DNA of 37,604 nucleotides from an uncultured Bacteroidales bacterium. Its GTDB lineage: Bacteria > Bacteroidota > Bacteroidia > Bacteroidales > UBA932. The stretch spans positions 1 through 37,604 of the forward strand of contig CALUSM010000027.1 in assembly GCA_944323445.1 (NCBI GenBank). The letters are read 5' to 3'. Below are positions 17,048 to 23,897 of the stretch, piece after piece. The notes under the pieces were generated by a model. It was not told the origin of the DNA. It searched no databases and saw only the letters and a program-made list of their open reading frames with translations. The position numbers and the translations under genes are program-made. Numbering within the stretch: the first letter of the stretch is position 1; the number at the start of each line of letters is the position of its first letter.

Positions 17048-17707
17048 ATGAGTGAGAAAAAATTAGTGATATTCGACCTGGACGGCACCCTGCTCTATAC
17101 CGTCCCCGACATCGCCGCGGCCACCAACCAGGCCCTTGCCGCCTGCGGTTACCCCGTCCACAGCGAGGAGGAGATAGCCTCCTACATCGGCAACGGCATC
17201 AACAAACTGTTTGAAAGGGCACTGCCGGAAGAAGCCCGCAGCCAGGAAGAGGTTCTGCGCATCCGGAGCCTGTTCCTGCCTTACTACGGCGAGCACTGCG
17301 CCGACATGACCCGGCCCTTTGAGGGCATACCGGAACTCCTGTCGGATATCTGCCGCCAGGGCATCAAGGTCGCCGTCGCCTCGAACAAATACCACCCGGC
17401 TACCGTCAGGCTCATGCGGCATTTCTTTCCTGAAATACCTTTCTGTGCCGTATTCGGAGAGAGGGAGGGGGTACCCCGCAAACCGGAGCCGGTGATAGTG
17501 CGGGATATCCTCCGGGAAGCCGGAATACACTGTCCTGAGGAAGTCCTGTACATCGGGGACTCGGGCGTGGACATGCAGACCGCCACCAATGCCGGTATCG
17601 AGGCCGTAGCCGTCACCTGGGGCTGCCGCACTCGGGAAGAACTCGCCTCATATTCTCCGGCCTACATCGTTGACCGGCCATCTCAGATAGCAGATATCCT
17701 TTTCTGA
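17048..17707 (+). CDS. gph: HAD-superfamily phosphatase, phosphoglycolate-phosphatase-like
   Basis: This 219-residue cytoplasmic protein has the four HAD motifs. Motif I is D10-L-D12-G-T (nucleophile and acid/base Asp). Motif II is VASNK. Motif III is the Lys in VPRKPEP, and motif IV is GDSGVDMQTATNAG. The alpha-helical cap (about 17-85) with IGNGINKLFERALP is typical of Gph, which removes phosphate from 2-phosphoglycolate. The usual Asp after GTLL is Tyr here, which is tolerated in the family. Exact substrate specificity of HAD enzymes is hard to read from sequence. The gene ends 17 bp from the convergent radical SAM gene. Confidence 0.85.
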   Translation: MSEKKLVIFDLDGTLLYTVPDIAAATNQALAACGYPVHSEEEIASYIGNGINKLFERALPEEARSQEEVLRIRSLFLPYYGEHCADMTRPFEGIPELLSDICRQGIKVAVASNKYHPATVRLMRHFFPEIPFCAVFGEREGVPRKPEPVIVRDILREAGIHCPEEVLYIGDSGVDMQTATNAGIEAVAVTWGCRTREELASYSPAYIVDRPSQIADILF

Positions 17708-17718
17708 TTTTCCAGAAA
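17701..17718. terminator. Possible short bidirectional terminator hairpin
   Basis: TTTCTG and CAGAAA form a 6-bp stem with a 6-nt loop between the convergent HAD and radical SAM genes. It overlaps the HAD stop codon. The stem is short and A/T-rich with no long T tract, so this is a weak call. Confidence 0.3.
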
Positions 17719-17724
17719 GTTGAT

Positions 17725-18801
17725 TTACCGCAACATCCGGCAGGTGCCGGGACGGAGAGATCCGTCGGATTCGCGCAGATGCATAGAGCCTCCGAGACAG
17801 TACCGGAAATACTTGCAGCGGCCACATTCATCTCCTCGCTCCCGCATCCAGCTGCGGTCCCGGAACACCTGATAGCGGTTCTCCCAGACATCGATGAAAT
17901 CATCTCCCCGGTAGATATTGCCCTGGGCATAATCGCTGCGGATACTGGCGCAGGCCGCTATGTCTCCGTTGGCGAGGATAGAAGAAGTAGTCAGGCCGGC
18001 GTTGCAGCTGAAGAAATTGTCTCGGACAAGGCCCTCGTAGCCTCCTAGAAAATTCTCGCAGCCGTAATTGAGATGAATACGTCCTTCTTTTCTGGTATTC
18101 ACGATGAATTCCATCAGCGAGTCGAACTGCTCCGGGGAGAGCTGCATCTCAGGATCATCGGCAGCCCGGCCTGACGGGAACACAGTGAATATCCTCCAGC
18201 GTTTAAGGCCAAGGGATATAAGGAACTCTTTGAACTCGGGCAGCGACGCCAGGTTGCGCCGGTTGGCACATGTAACGACATCGAATATCACATCTTCCAC
18301 TTCCGTGAACATCCGGACTCCTTCCGTGGCCTTCCTGAAGCTGCCTGGGACACCGCGCATCCAGTCGTGATCGGCCTCGAACCCGTCCACACTTATCGTC
18401 GCACTGTGGATGCCGGCCTTGAGCAGAGAGTCAAACCGCCTGCGGTCCAGCAGCATACCATTCGTGACAATACCCCACGGAAAGCCCATGTCGTAGATGG
18501 CCCTTCCGCACGAGGCTATGTCGGGGCGCATCAACGGCTCCCCGCCTGTAACTATGACGAAAACTTTATGCGGATCGTATTTTTCGGATATGCGGCGCAA
18601 GACTCTGGCGAAATCCTCGAACGGCATGTCCTTTACCGAGGCTGTAGTGTGACAGTCACTGCCGCAGTGACGGCAACGCAGGGAGCATCTTAGAGTACAC
18701 TCCCAGAACAGGTCGCGCAGAACGTGCTTTTCAGCCAGTTCCCTGTGCAGCGGACGGGCCAGCTCCAGTGCCAGCTTCTGCCTGACGGACAAAGAACGCA
18801 T
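17725..18801 (-). CDS. Radical SAM/SPASM-type enzyme of a rSAM/lipoprotein system
   Basis: This 358-residue protein has the radical SAM cluster motif C39-x3-C43-x2-C46 (CSLRCRHC, with an extra Cys at 35). It also has the glycine-rich GGEPLM strand and a SPASM-like Cys-rich C-terminal region (FFSCNAGLTTSSILANGDIAAC, then CGRCKYFRYCLGGSMHLR and a final Cys). Such C-terminal domains bind auxiliary Fe-S clusters in peptide- or protein-modifying radical SAM enzymes. The gene starts 2 bp after a small lipoprotein gene. The pair matches, from memory, the families TIGR04133 (rSAM_w_lipo) and TIGR04134 (lipo_with_rSAM). The lipoprotein, or a product made with it, is the presumed target; no modification is known to me. 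Confidence 0.88.
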   Translation of the reverse strand: MRSLSVRQKLALELARPLHRELAEKHVLRDLFWECTLRCSLRCRHCGSDCHTTASVKDMPFEDFARVLRRISEKYDPHKVFVIVTGGEPLMRPDIASCGRAIYDMGFPWGIVTNGMLLDRRRFDSLLKAGIHSATISVDGFEADHDWMRGVPGSFRKATEGVRMFTEVEDVIFDVVTCANRRNLASLPEFKEFLISLGLKRWRIFTVFPSGRAADDPEMQLSPEQFDSLMEFIVNTRKEGRIHLNYGCENFLGGYEGLVRDNFFSCNAGLTTSSILANGDIAACASIRSDYAQGNIYRGDDFIDVWENRYQVFRDRSWMRERGDECGRCKYFRYCLGGSMHLRESDGSLRPGTCRMLR

Positions 18802-18803
18802 GA

Positions 18804-19256
18804 CTACTCTTCGCTGTCCTTTTTAAGCTCCAGCGTTACGTTCACATCTTCCTTTACGACATAGTCGCCCTCGTCCCAGCCGTCGCCTTCCTCGACCACC
18901 TCGGCCTGAACGGTAACGGTCTGCTCCTCAAAGAGACCGCCTCCGGCCTCTCCGTCTATGTCCGTAAACTGAATGTCAAAAGTATTGTCCCTGAACGGGA
19001 ATGTTCCGTGAATGACGTGGAAACGGCCTTCGGCATCGGTGACGGCCACGGAATCCAATTGGCTGCTCTGCGACTCGCCCATACTTACCCTGATGCCCTG
19101 TACAGGAGCGCCTTCAGCATCCGACACCCTGCCCTTGACCTCATACTCCGCGTATGGTGTCCCATACTCCGCTGTCCCGTTCCATATCTCCACATCGCAG
19201 GCTGTCAACGATTTAAAGCCAAGACAGATAAGCAGAAATTTGATAACCTTTCCCAT
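18804..19256 (-). CDS. Small lipoprotein partner of the radical SAM enzyme (TIGR04134-like)
   Basis: The ATG at 19256 is chosen because it gives MGKVIKFLLICLGFKSLTAC, a compact lipoprotein signal with the lipid-modified Cys at residue 20. An upstream in-frame ATG at 19316 would spoil the signal. The 150-residue product then has the stretch AEYGTPYAEYEVKGRV, the signature of the lipoproteins adjacent to this radical SAM family. A carboxypeptidase-regulatory-like beta-sandwich with GAPVQGIRVSM and VTDAEGRFHV follows. The C-terminus is strongly acidic. Apart from the lipobox there is no Cys in the mature chain, so a thioether-type modification is unlikely unless the crosslink donor is another residue. 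Confidence 0.85.
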   Translation of the reverse strand: MGKVIKFLLICLGFKSLTACDVEIWNGTAEYGTPYAEYEVKGRVSDAEGAPVQGIRVSMGESQSSQLDSVAVTDAEGRFHVIHGTFPFRDNTFDIQFTDIDGEAGGGLFEEQTVTVQAEVVEEGDGWDEGDYVVKEDVNVTLELKKDSEE

Positions 19257-19335
19257 AACTGTTATAATTTTAAAAATAAGCAGGTGCAAGGTAAGCATAA
19301 AAACCTGCCAATCCAAACATTTCCCGACAATTCGG

Positions 19336-20022
19336 TTATTTCTTGCGGGCAGCCAGGGCCAGGAGCACGCCGAGGGCGACCCCGAGCAGGGCGGCGCAGA
19401 GAACGCGGCCGGAGGGCGGCAGCAGGAAGGTCACCGTATGGGCCGGGAACCAGAACAGGGGGATGGTCTTCTTGAAGACGAAGCCCCACTGGGCCTTCCA
19501 GTTGACGCGGCAGAAGAGCTCGCCCATCTTCCAGGGCCGTATCAGGGCCAGGGCAGAGCCGTTGTAATCCGCTATGTGGATGTCGCATATCTTGTGAAGG
19601 GTCATGAATACCGGAGCGAATATCGAGTTCATGGCCACCGAGACGCAGAAGGCCACCAGCACCTTCTGCCAGCACATCGGCCCGGCGAGGAACTCCGTGG
19701 CGCCGGTCAGTCCCATGTACTCCAGGAATGCCGGAGTGCCGGACGAGAAGATGATCATCGCCATGTTGATACCCATGCCGAGAATGCCCCAGACCAGCAT
19801 CTTGGATATCAGGCCGAAGCCCTTGTAGTAGTAACGTCCGGTGGTGATACGTGCCCCCAGCATCTCGCCGGCGGTCGAGAGCACCGCGAACTTGATGAAG
19901 CTCACGATCATCCCGTGAGCGGCATTGAAACTCTTATAGGCCTCGTAGACAGGCTCCGAAAGCACGAAGGGCAGGAACACCGCCACCACCGCGCACACAA
20001 ATACTATATCCGCTTTTTTCAT
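19336..20022 (-). CDS. Polytopic membrane protein, Mpv17/PMP22-like
   Basis: The start at 20022 (MKKADIVFVCAVVAVFLPF) gives 228 residues; a longer start at 20040 would place the promoter-like TATATTCG inside the gene. There are about five hydrophobic segments. The C-terminal part, NWKAQWGFVFKKTIPLFWFPAHTVTFLLP, resembles the conserved end of Mpv17/PMP22 family proteins, which also occur in Bacteroidota with unknown function. The C-terminus is positively charged. It starts 25 bp after the DUF362 gene and lies 79 bp before the rSAM/lipoprotein pair. Family assignment is from pattern memory and is moderate. Confidence 0.6.
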   Translation of the reverse strand: MKKADIVFVCAVVAVFLPFVLSEPVYEAYKSFNAAHGMIVSFIKFAVLSTAGEMLGARITTGRYYYKGFGLISKMLVWGILGMGINMAMIIFSSGTPAFLEYMGLTGATEFLAGPMCWQKVLVAFCVSVAMNSIFAPVFMTLHKICDIHIADYNGSALALIRPWKMGELFCRVNWKAQWGFVFKKTIPLFWFPAHTVTFLLPPSGRVLCAALLGVALGVLLALAARKK

Positions 20023-20047
20023 GCGGCGAATATAGCACAATTATTTC

Positions 20048-21130
20048 TTATTTCTGCTCTGCGACGAAGGGCTTCAGGTCCTTGACGGCCTCCCCGACGG
20101 TGATGCGCCGGCCGCCGTTGTCCAGGTCGATGATGATATAGCGGTCATTGCCCATGCCGAGCTCCTTCATGTAGGAGAGCTGGCGCAGCCCGTGACGGGA
20201 CTCGATGCGCTCCACCAGGGCGTGGTGCTCCTCTTCCGTCATGGCGTAAACCATATCCACGCAGGCCTGGTCGATGGCCAGGATGTCGGTCGAGGCGAGG
20301 ATGCCCACATTGGGAGTCACTACCGGCTCGGCGGCCACGCCCTCGCAGTCGCAGGAGACGGACATGTTGCGCATCACATTGACATACGTTATGTGCTTGC
20401 CGAAATAGTCCGTTATCGCCTTGCTGGACTCGGTCATGCGCTCCATGAACTCCTCCTCGGAGATATCCCACTGGTCATCCTGACCGGGAGTGGTATGGAT
20501 CCAGGCCTTGCCGATGCGGCCGTCAGCGCAGCCGATGCCGATGTTCTTGCTGCTGCCGCCGAAACCTCCTTTGGAATGTCCCTTGAAATGGGTGAGAACG
20601 ACCATTGAGTTGTAGTCGGTGATGTGGCTGCCCATCGACATGCGGTCGAACCACTTGCCGCCCCTAACGGGCAGGGTCAGGGTGTCCTCCTCATCCATGA
20701 TGTCCACGGGACAGAAGGTCCATCCGTTGACCTCCAGAGTCCTGCGGTGCTGCTCAGTGGTGTAGCGGTCGCCGACATAGTAGGTATTGGTCTCGACAAT
20801 AGTGGCATCAGGGATATCTTTTTGAATCAGCTCCTTCACCCAGGAGCTCGGGATAATGTTAGGGCCGTTCTGCTCGCCGGTATGCAGCTTCACGGCCACA
20901 CGGCCCACGATGTCGCCGCATACTGCCTCGTAGGCCTTCCTCAGTCCCTCCGGGCTGAGGTCGCGGGTAAAATAAACTATCGACTCGTTGCCGGTACGCT
21001 CCTCGTATGGAACGTACTTGTTGCCGTCCTTTCCGGGCACGGGCTCTGTCTGCTGAGTGTTCTGGGCACATGCCGCCGAACCTGCCGCCAGCACGCCCGC
21101 CATCATAGCTGTAATCATTGCGCGTTTCAT
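20048..21130 (-). CDS. Exported DUF362 domain protein
   Basis: The ATG at 21130 gives MKRAMITAMMAGVLAAGSAACAQ, a good signal peptide (possibly a lipoprotein at C21); in-frame ATGs further upstream do not. The 360-residue product has the DUF362 (PF04015) core: VAVKLHTGE, ATIVETNTYYVGDR, and especially HFKGHSKGGFGGSSKNIGIGCADG. A further Cys pair occurs in VSCDCEG. DUF362 proteins are often found with ferredoxin domains and are suspected redox proteins. This one has no ferredoxin module and is secreted. TATTTTTG on the minus strand (21166-21173) is a plausible -7 element with a leader of about 30 nt. Confidence 0.85.
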   Translation of the reverse strand: MKRAMITAMMAGVLAAGSAACAQNTQQTEPVPGKDGNKYVPYEERTGNESIVYFTRDLSPEGLRKAYEAVCGDIVGRVAVKLHTGEQNGPNIIPSSWVKELIQKDIPDATIVETNTYYVGDRYTTEQHRRTLEVNGWTFCPVDIMDEEDTLTLPVRGGKWFDRMSMGSHITDYNSMVVLTHFKGHSKGGFGGSSKNIGIGCADGRIGKAWIHTTPGQDDQWDISEEEFMERMTESSKAITDYFGKHITYVNVMRNMSVSCDCEGVAAEPVVTPNVGILASTDILAIDQACVDMVYAMTEEEHHALVERIESRHGLRQLSYMKELGMGNDRYIIIDLDNGGRRITVGEAVKDLKPFVAEQK

Positions 21131-21234
21131 ATCTTGTATTTTAAACATTTCACCAGAATACATTGCAAAAATAACACTTCCAAACTTACCCACGGCTACC
21201 CGCATCACTGATAAATTTACCTGAATTACCTGGA

Positions 21235-21720
21235 CTGTCTTACCAGCCGGACGAGGAGGTGAGGCTGGAAGTGCGCATGGAGGATGGGACCGTGTGGCTT
21301 AACAGGCAGCAGTTGGCATTATTGTTTGCTCGAGACATTAAAACTATCGGCAAACATATTAAGAATGCGCTAATGGAAGAATTGGCCGACATGGCAACTG
21401 TCGCAAATTTTGCGACAGTTCAACAAGAATGAAACAGAACGGTCACCAGGTATATTGAATACTATAATCTGGACATGATTCTATCAGTAGGCTATAGGGT
21501 AAAATCAAGACGCGGAATCGAATTCATACGATGGGCGAACAATGAGCTTAAAGAACATCTTCTGAAAGGGTATTCTGTCAACAGCCGTCTTACTGAACTG
21601 GAGCATACCGTAGCCGAACACTCTAAGAAAATCGATTTCTTCGTGCGGACATCCCTGCCGCCGGTCGAGGGCATCTTCTTCGACGGACAGATATTCGATG
21701 CCTATAAGTTCGCTACAGAC
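21235..21720 (+). pseudogene. RhuM-family (virulence protein/KilA-N-associated) gene remnant
   Basis: Read in one frame, the stretch gives YQPDEEVRLEVRMEDGTVWL, DIKTIGKHIKNAL, FATVQQE, a stop, NRTVTRYIEYYNLDMILSVG, YRVKSRRGIEFIRWANNEL and GIFFDGQIFDAYKF, which is the RhuM-family order. A single TGA (21430-21432) replaces what is normally a Gly codon (QQEGNRTV in relatives), consistent with one GGA-to-TGA change. The start codon and first residues are missing. Similarity stops at 21720, exactly where the convergent PNPOx-like gene ends, so the 3' third is lost too. RhuM genes usually travel on mobile or restriction-modification islands; this is a decayed cargo gene. Confidence 0.82.
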
Positions 21721-22118
21721 TACCGTTCCCAATGCTCCAGCACCGGAGGAGTAGGTGCCAGGTCATAGTAGTCTACAGCTGTGACAGGCAGACGGAAATA
21801 CACCATTGCCTTGTAGCCGGGATAGAGGCGGCGCAGGACTTCGTTCCCCTCGTATATACGGCGGGCTGTATCGTCCGTCACATCGAAGCATGCGCGGCCG
21901 GTCACGCGGACCGAGATGTCGCCGTCCATTGCCAGCAGATCGACATTCGGGTTCTGCTGCAACTGACGGTATACCTCTTTCTTCGCCGAAGTAGCAAAAT
22001 ACAAAGTCGCACCCTCCTGCAGCATAATCTGAAACACGCGGATCTTCGGACGGTCTCCCTCGACCGTCGCCAGCGCCACGTCCCTGTGCGTTTTGAGAAA
22101 TTCCAATGCTTTTTCCAT
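21720..22118 (-). CDS. Pyridoxamine 5'-phosphate oxidase-fold (FMN-binding) protein
   Basis: This 132-residue split-barrel flavoprotein has the pattern FLKTHRDVALATVEGDRPKIRVFQ, then LYFATSAKKEVYRQLQQNPNVDLLAMD and the late VYFRLPVTAVDYYDL. Small proteins like this are annotated as pyridoxamine 5'-phosphate oxidase family, and usually bind FMN or F420-like cofactors rather than making PLP. A TATATTTG element (22142-22149, minus strand) lies 23 bp upstream. Its 3' end abuts the truncated RhuM remnant. Confidence 0.88.
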   Translation of the reverse strand: MEKALEFLKTHRDVALATVEGDRPKIRVFQIMLQEGATLYFATSAKKEVYRQLQQNPNVDLLAMDGDISVRVTGRACFDVTDDTARRIYEGNEVLRRLYPGYKAMVYFRLPVTAVDYYDLAPTPPVLEHWER

Positions 22119-22141
22119 TTTATTTTTTCAAGACTCTCCGG

Positions 22142-22149
22142 CAAATATA
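22142..22149 (-). promoter_or_regulatory. -7 promoter element TATATTTG for the PNPOx-like gene
   Basis: CAAATATA on the plus strand reads TATATTTG on the minus strand and ends 23 bp before the start codon at 22118. No good -33 TTTG is seen at standard spacing. Confidence 0.5.
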
Positions 22150-22219
22150 ACAATTCTCCAGGAAGGCGACGGACAATGCCGTGAGAAAGCCTGCGGCTGG
22201 AATCAGACTGGAACGCAAT

Positions 22220-22259
22220 CCGCAACGGCACCGAATCGCGGAATTTGCTGCCGTTGTGG
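22220..22259. repeat. Hairpin repeat element, copy 1
   Basis: Forty bases with arms CCGCAACGGCA and TGCCGTTGTGG (one mismatch in 11) enclose an 18-nt loop starting CCGAATCGCGG. A second copy lies 65 bp further on. The loop is as conserved as the stem at its 5' half, which argues for a duplicated element rather than two chance terminators. It resembles the size of REP-type palindromes. Confidence 0.6.
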
Positions 22260-22324
22260 CATTGGGGCAGAAGGGCAATGCCGTCCAGAAGGCCTGCAGG
22301 AAGGGTACAGCAGAAAAGGACTTT

Positions 22325-22364
22325 CCACAACGGCACCGAATCGCGGGAAACGCTGCCGTTGTGG
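22325..22364. repeat. Hairpin repeat element, copy 2
   Basis: The arms CCACAACGGCA and TGCCGTTGTGG are a perfect 11-bp inverted repeat around an 18-nt loop starting CCGAATCGCGGG. It has the same orientation and length as copy 1. No T tract follows, so it is not a canonical intrinsic terminator. Confidence 0.65.
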
Positions 22365-22449
22365 CAACCAGGCAGACAAACCAGGCAGGGCAACCAGACA
22401 GGCAAAAACCGACGGAACAAGCCAAAACAGGCCAGAGGCAGAAACAGCG
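22363..22449. other. T-free, C/A/G-only tract in a 359-bp noncoding gap
   Basis: The gap 22119-22477 has no convincing gene. Its left part holds a promoter and two hairpin repeats. From 22363 to 22449 the plus strand has no T at all, and only one T to 22474, with loosely repeated CAGGCA and CAGACA words. Transcripts reading from the kinase-fusion gene on the minus strand would be A-free and G/U/C-rich here. Confidence 0.6.
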
Positions 22450-22477
22450 TAGACCGGGCAGACAGCAGCAACCCTGG

Positions 22478-23827
22478 CTATTTGAGGTCCTTCGAGGCAC
22501 GGAGAATGGTGTCGACCGCCCCGTCGATGCCCACGCGGTCGGTATTGACCACCAGGTCATATTCGCCGATGTCGGTCCATTGGCGGCCGGTGTAGCGGCG
22601 GTAGTGGTTGGCACGGCCGGTATTGACCCGCTCGACTTTCCGTGCAGCCTCTTCCCCGGAGATATTGAACCGGGAAGCGACACGGGCAGCGGCCGAGTCA
22701 GGGCCGGAAGTGACGAAGACCCGGAGGACATGAGGATTGTCCCTGAGAATCCAGTTGCCGAGACGTCCGATGATGACGCACGGGCCGTGGTGGGCCAGCT
22801 CGCGGACGGTACGGCTCTGGCTGACATAGATAGCGTCGTCCTTCGACGGGTTCATCGAGACAGGTATGCCGCTGTCCTCGAATATCATCTCCCAGAGTTT
22901 GCCGGTGGAGATATTCTGCTCGTTCTCTGCCACGAACTCGGGCGTGCGTCCCATCTGCTCTGCGGTCCGGTCTATGAGCTGGCGGCTGTAGCAGGGGCAG
23001 CCCAGACGGCGGGCCACTTTCTCGCCCACCTCATTGCCACCGCTGCCGTATGTACGGGCGATGGTGATCACGCGGTGAGAAGCCCAGAGAGCAGCCTGCT
23101 GAGCCTGAGCGGAAGCCCGGGCCGCACGCTCGGACCGGGGAATGAATATACGGTCCAGCCACCCGATCCGGGGCGAGAACACCCGTACCATAAAGCCCAC
23201 ATAGAACATTGACACGAGGGTTCCGGGCCCAATCATCTTCCAGTCCCAGTGCCCGAAGAAGATGAGCATGAAGACCGCACCTATGGTCACCAGCGAAGTG
23301 TCGCTGAATATCTTTACCTTACCGAAATCCTTCTTCAGGAACTTCGCTATCGCCAGCGGAAATCCCTCACCGGCCAGCATCAGCGAGTCGCAGCGTACCT
23401 CGCACGCGATCCCGAAGGCCAGGATGGCTCCACCGATAAGCAGCTCCACAAATCTAAGCGGATACCCCACCGCCGGATTGATATCGAAAGGCACCTGCAG
23501 GAAACCGGTCAGCCACATAGTCACATCGGTGTACAGCCCGAAGAGGAACGAGACAAGTATCTGAGTCAGCTGCCGTTTCTCGAAGTCCTTGCGCAGCAGC
23601 AGTATCTGGGACAGAATAAAGAACACGTGCATGCATATAGTAAGCTGCCCCATGGTGAGGCTCATTCCCGGCACCAGCGACAGGACGTATGGTGGCGCCG
23701 AGATAGGCGACGAACCGAGATTGGCCCTGATGGACAGGGACGTACCGAATGCTATAACGAACAGGATCACCACGAAACTCAAGTAACGCCGGATCCACTC
23801 CGCCCTGCTTCTCCTGATATTGCTCAT
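22478..23827 (-). CDS. Membrane protein (YczE/DUF6198-like) fused to a cytidylate-kinase-like domain
   Basis: The start at 23827 (MSNIRRSRAEWIRRYLSF) is chosen because the longer frame would run through the divergent gene's promoter and start. The 449-residue product has five to six membrane segments in the first 220 residues, resembling YczE/YitT-type proteins (FGTSLSIRANLGSSPISAPPYVLS). A short Arg/Ala-rich linker is next. The soluble domain from about 250 has ITIARTYGSGGNEVGEKVARRLG, CVIIGRLGNWIL and RVASRFNISGEEAARKVERV, the cytidylate-kinase-like family (PF13189). The kinase would face the cytoplasm. The substrate is unknown, and the family is not proven to phosphorylate CMP. Confidence 0.85.
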   Translation of the reverse strand: MSNIRRSRAEWIRRYLSFVVILFVIAFGTSLSIRANLGSSPISAPPYVLSLVPGMSLTMGQLTICMHVFFILSQILLLRKDFEKRQLTQILVSFLFGLYTDVTMWLTGFLQVPFDINPAVGYPLRFVELLIGGAILAFGIACEVRCDSLMLAGEGFPLAIAKFLKKDFGKVKIFSDTSLVTIGAVFMLIFFGHWDWKMIGPGTLVSMFYVGFMVRVFSPRIGWLDRIFIPRSERAARASAQAQQAALWASHRVITIARTYGSGGNEVGEKVARRLGCPCYSRQLIDRTAEQMGRTPEFVAENEQNISTGKLWEMIFEDSGIPVSMNPSKDDAIYVSQSRTVRELAHHGPCVIIGRLGNWILRDNPHVLRVFVTSGPDSAAARVASRFNISGEEAARKVERVNTGRANHYRRYTGRQWTDIGEYDLVVNTDRVGIDGAVDTILRASKDLK

Positions 23828-23876
23828 GTCTTTCAACTCTTCGATTAAACCGGGCGCAAAATTACTCAGAATGTCG

Positions 23877-23884
23877 TATCTTCG
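23877..23884 (+). promoter_or_regulatory. -7-like element TATCTTCG for the acetyltransferase/alkyltransferase gene
   Basis: TATCTTCG differs from TAnnTTTG at one base and ends 13 bp before the ATG at 23898. It lies in the 70-bp divergent gap with the membrane-kinase gene. Confidence 0.4.
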
Positions 23885-23897
23885 TACTGCAAATAAT

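Noticed and set aside
21902..22471. Minus-strand open frame with a repeated CHNGS-RDSVPL peptide
   Set aside because: The peptide repeat is produced by the two hairpin DNA elements; there is no start with a promoter, and the frame overlaps the PNPOx-like gene out of frame.
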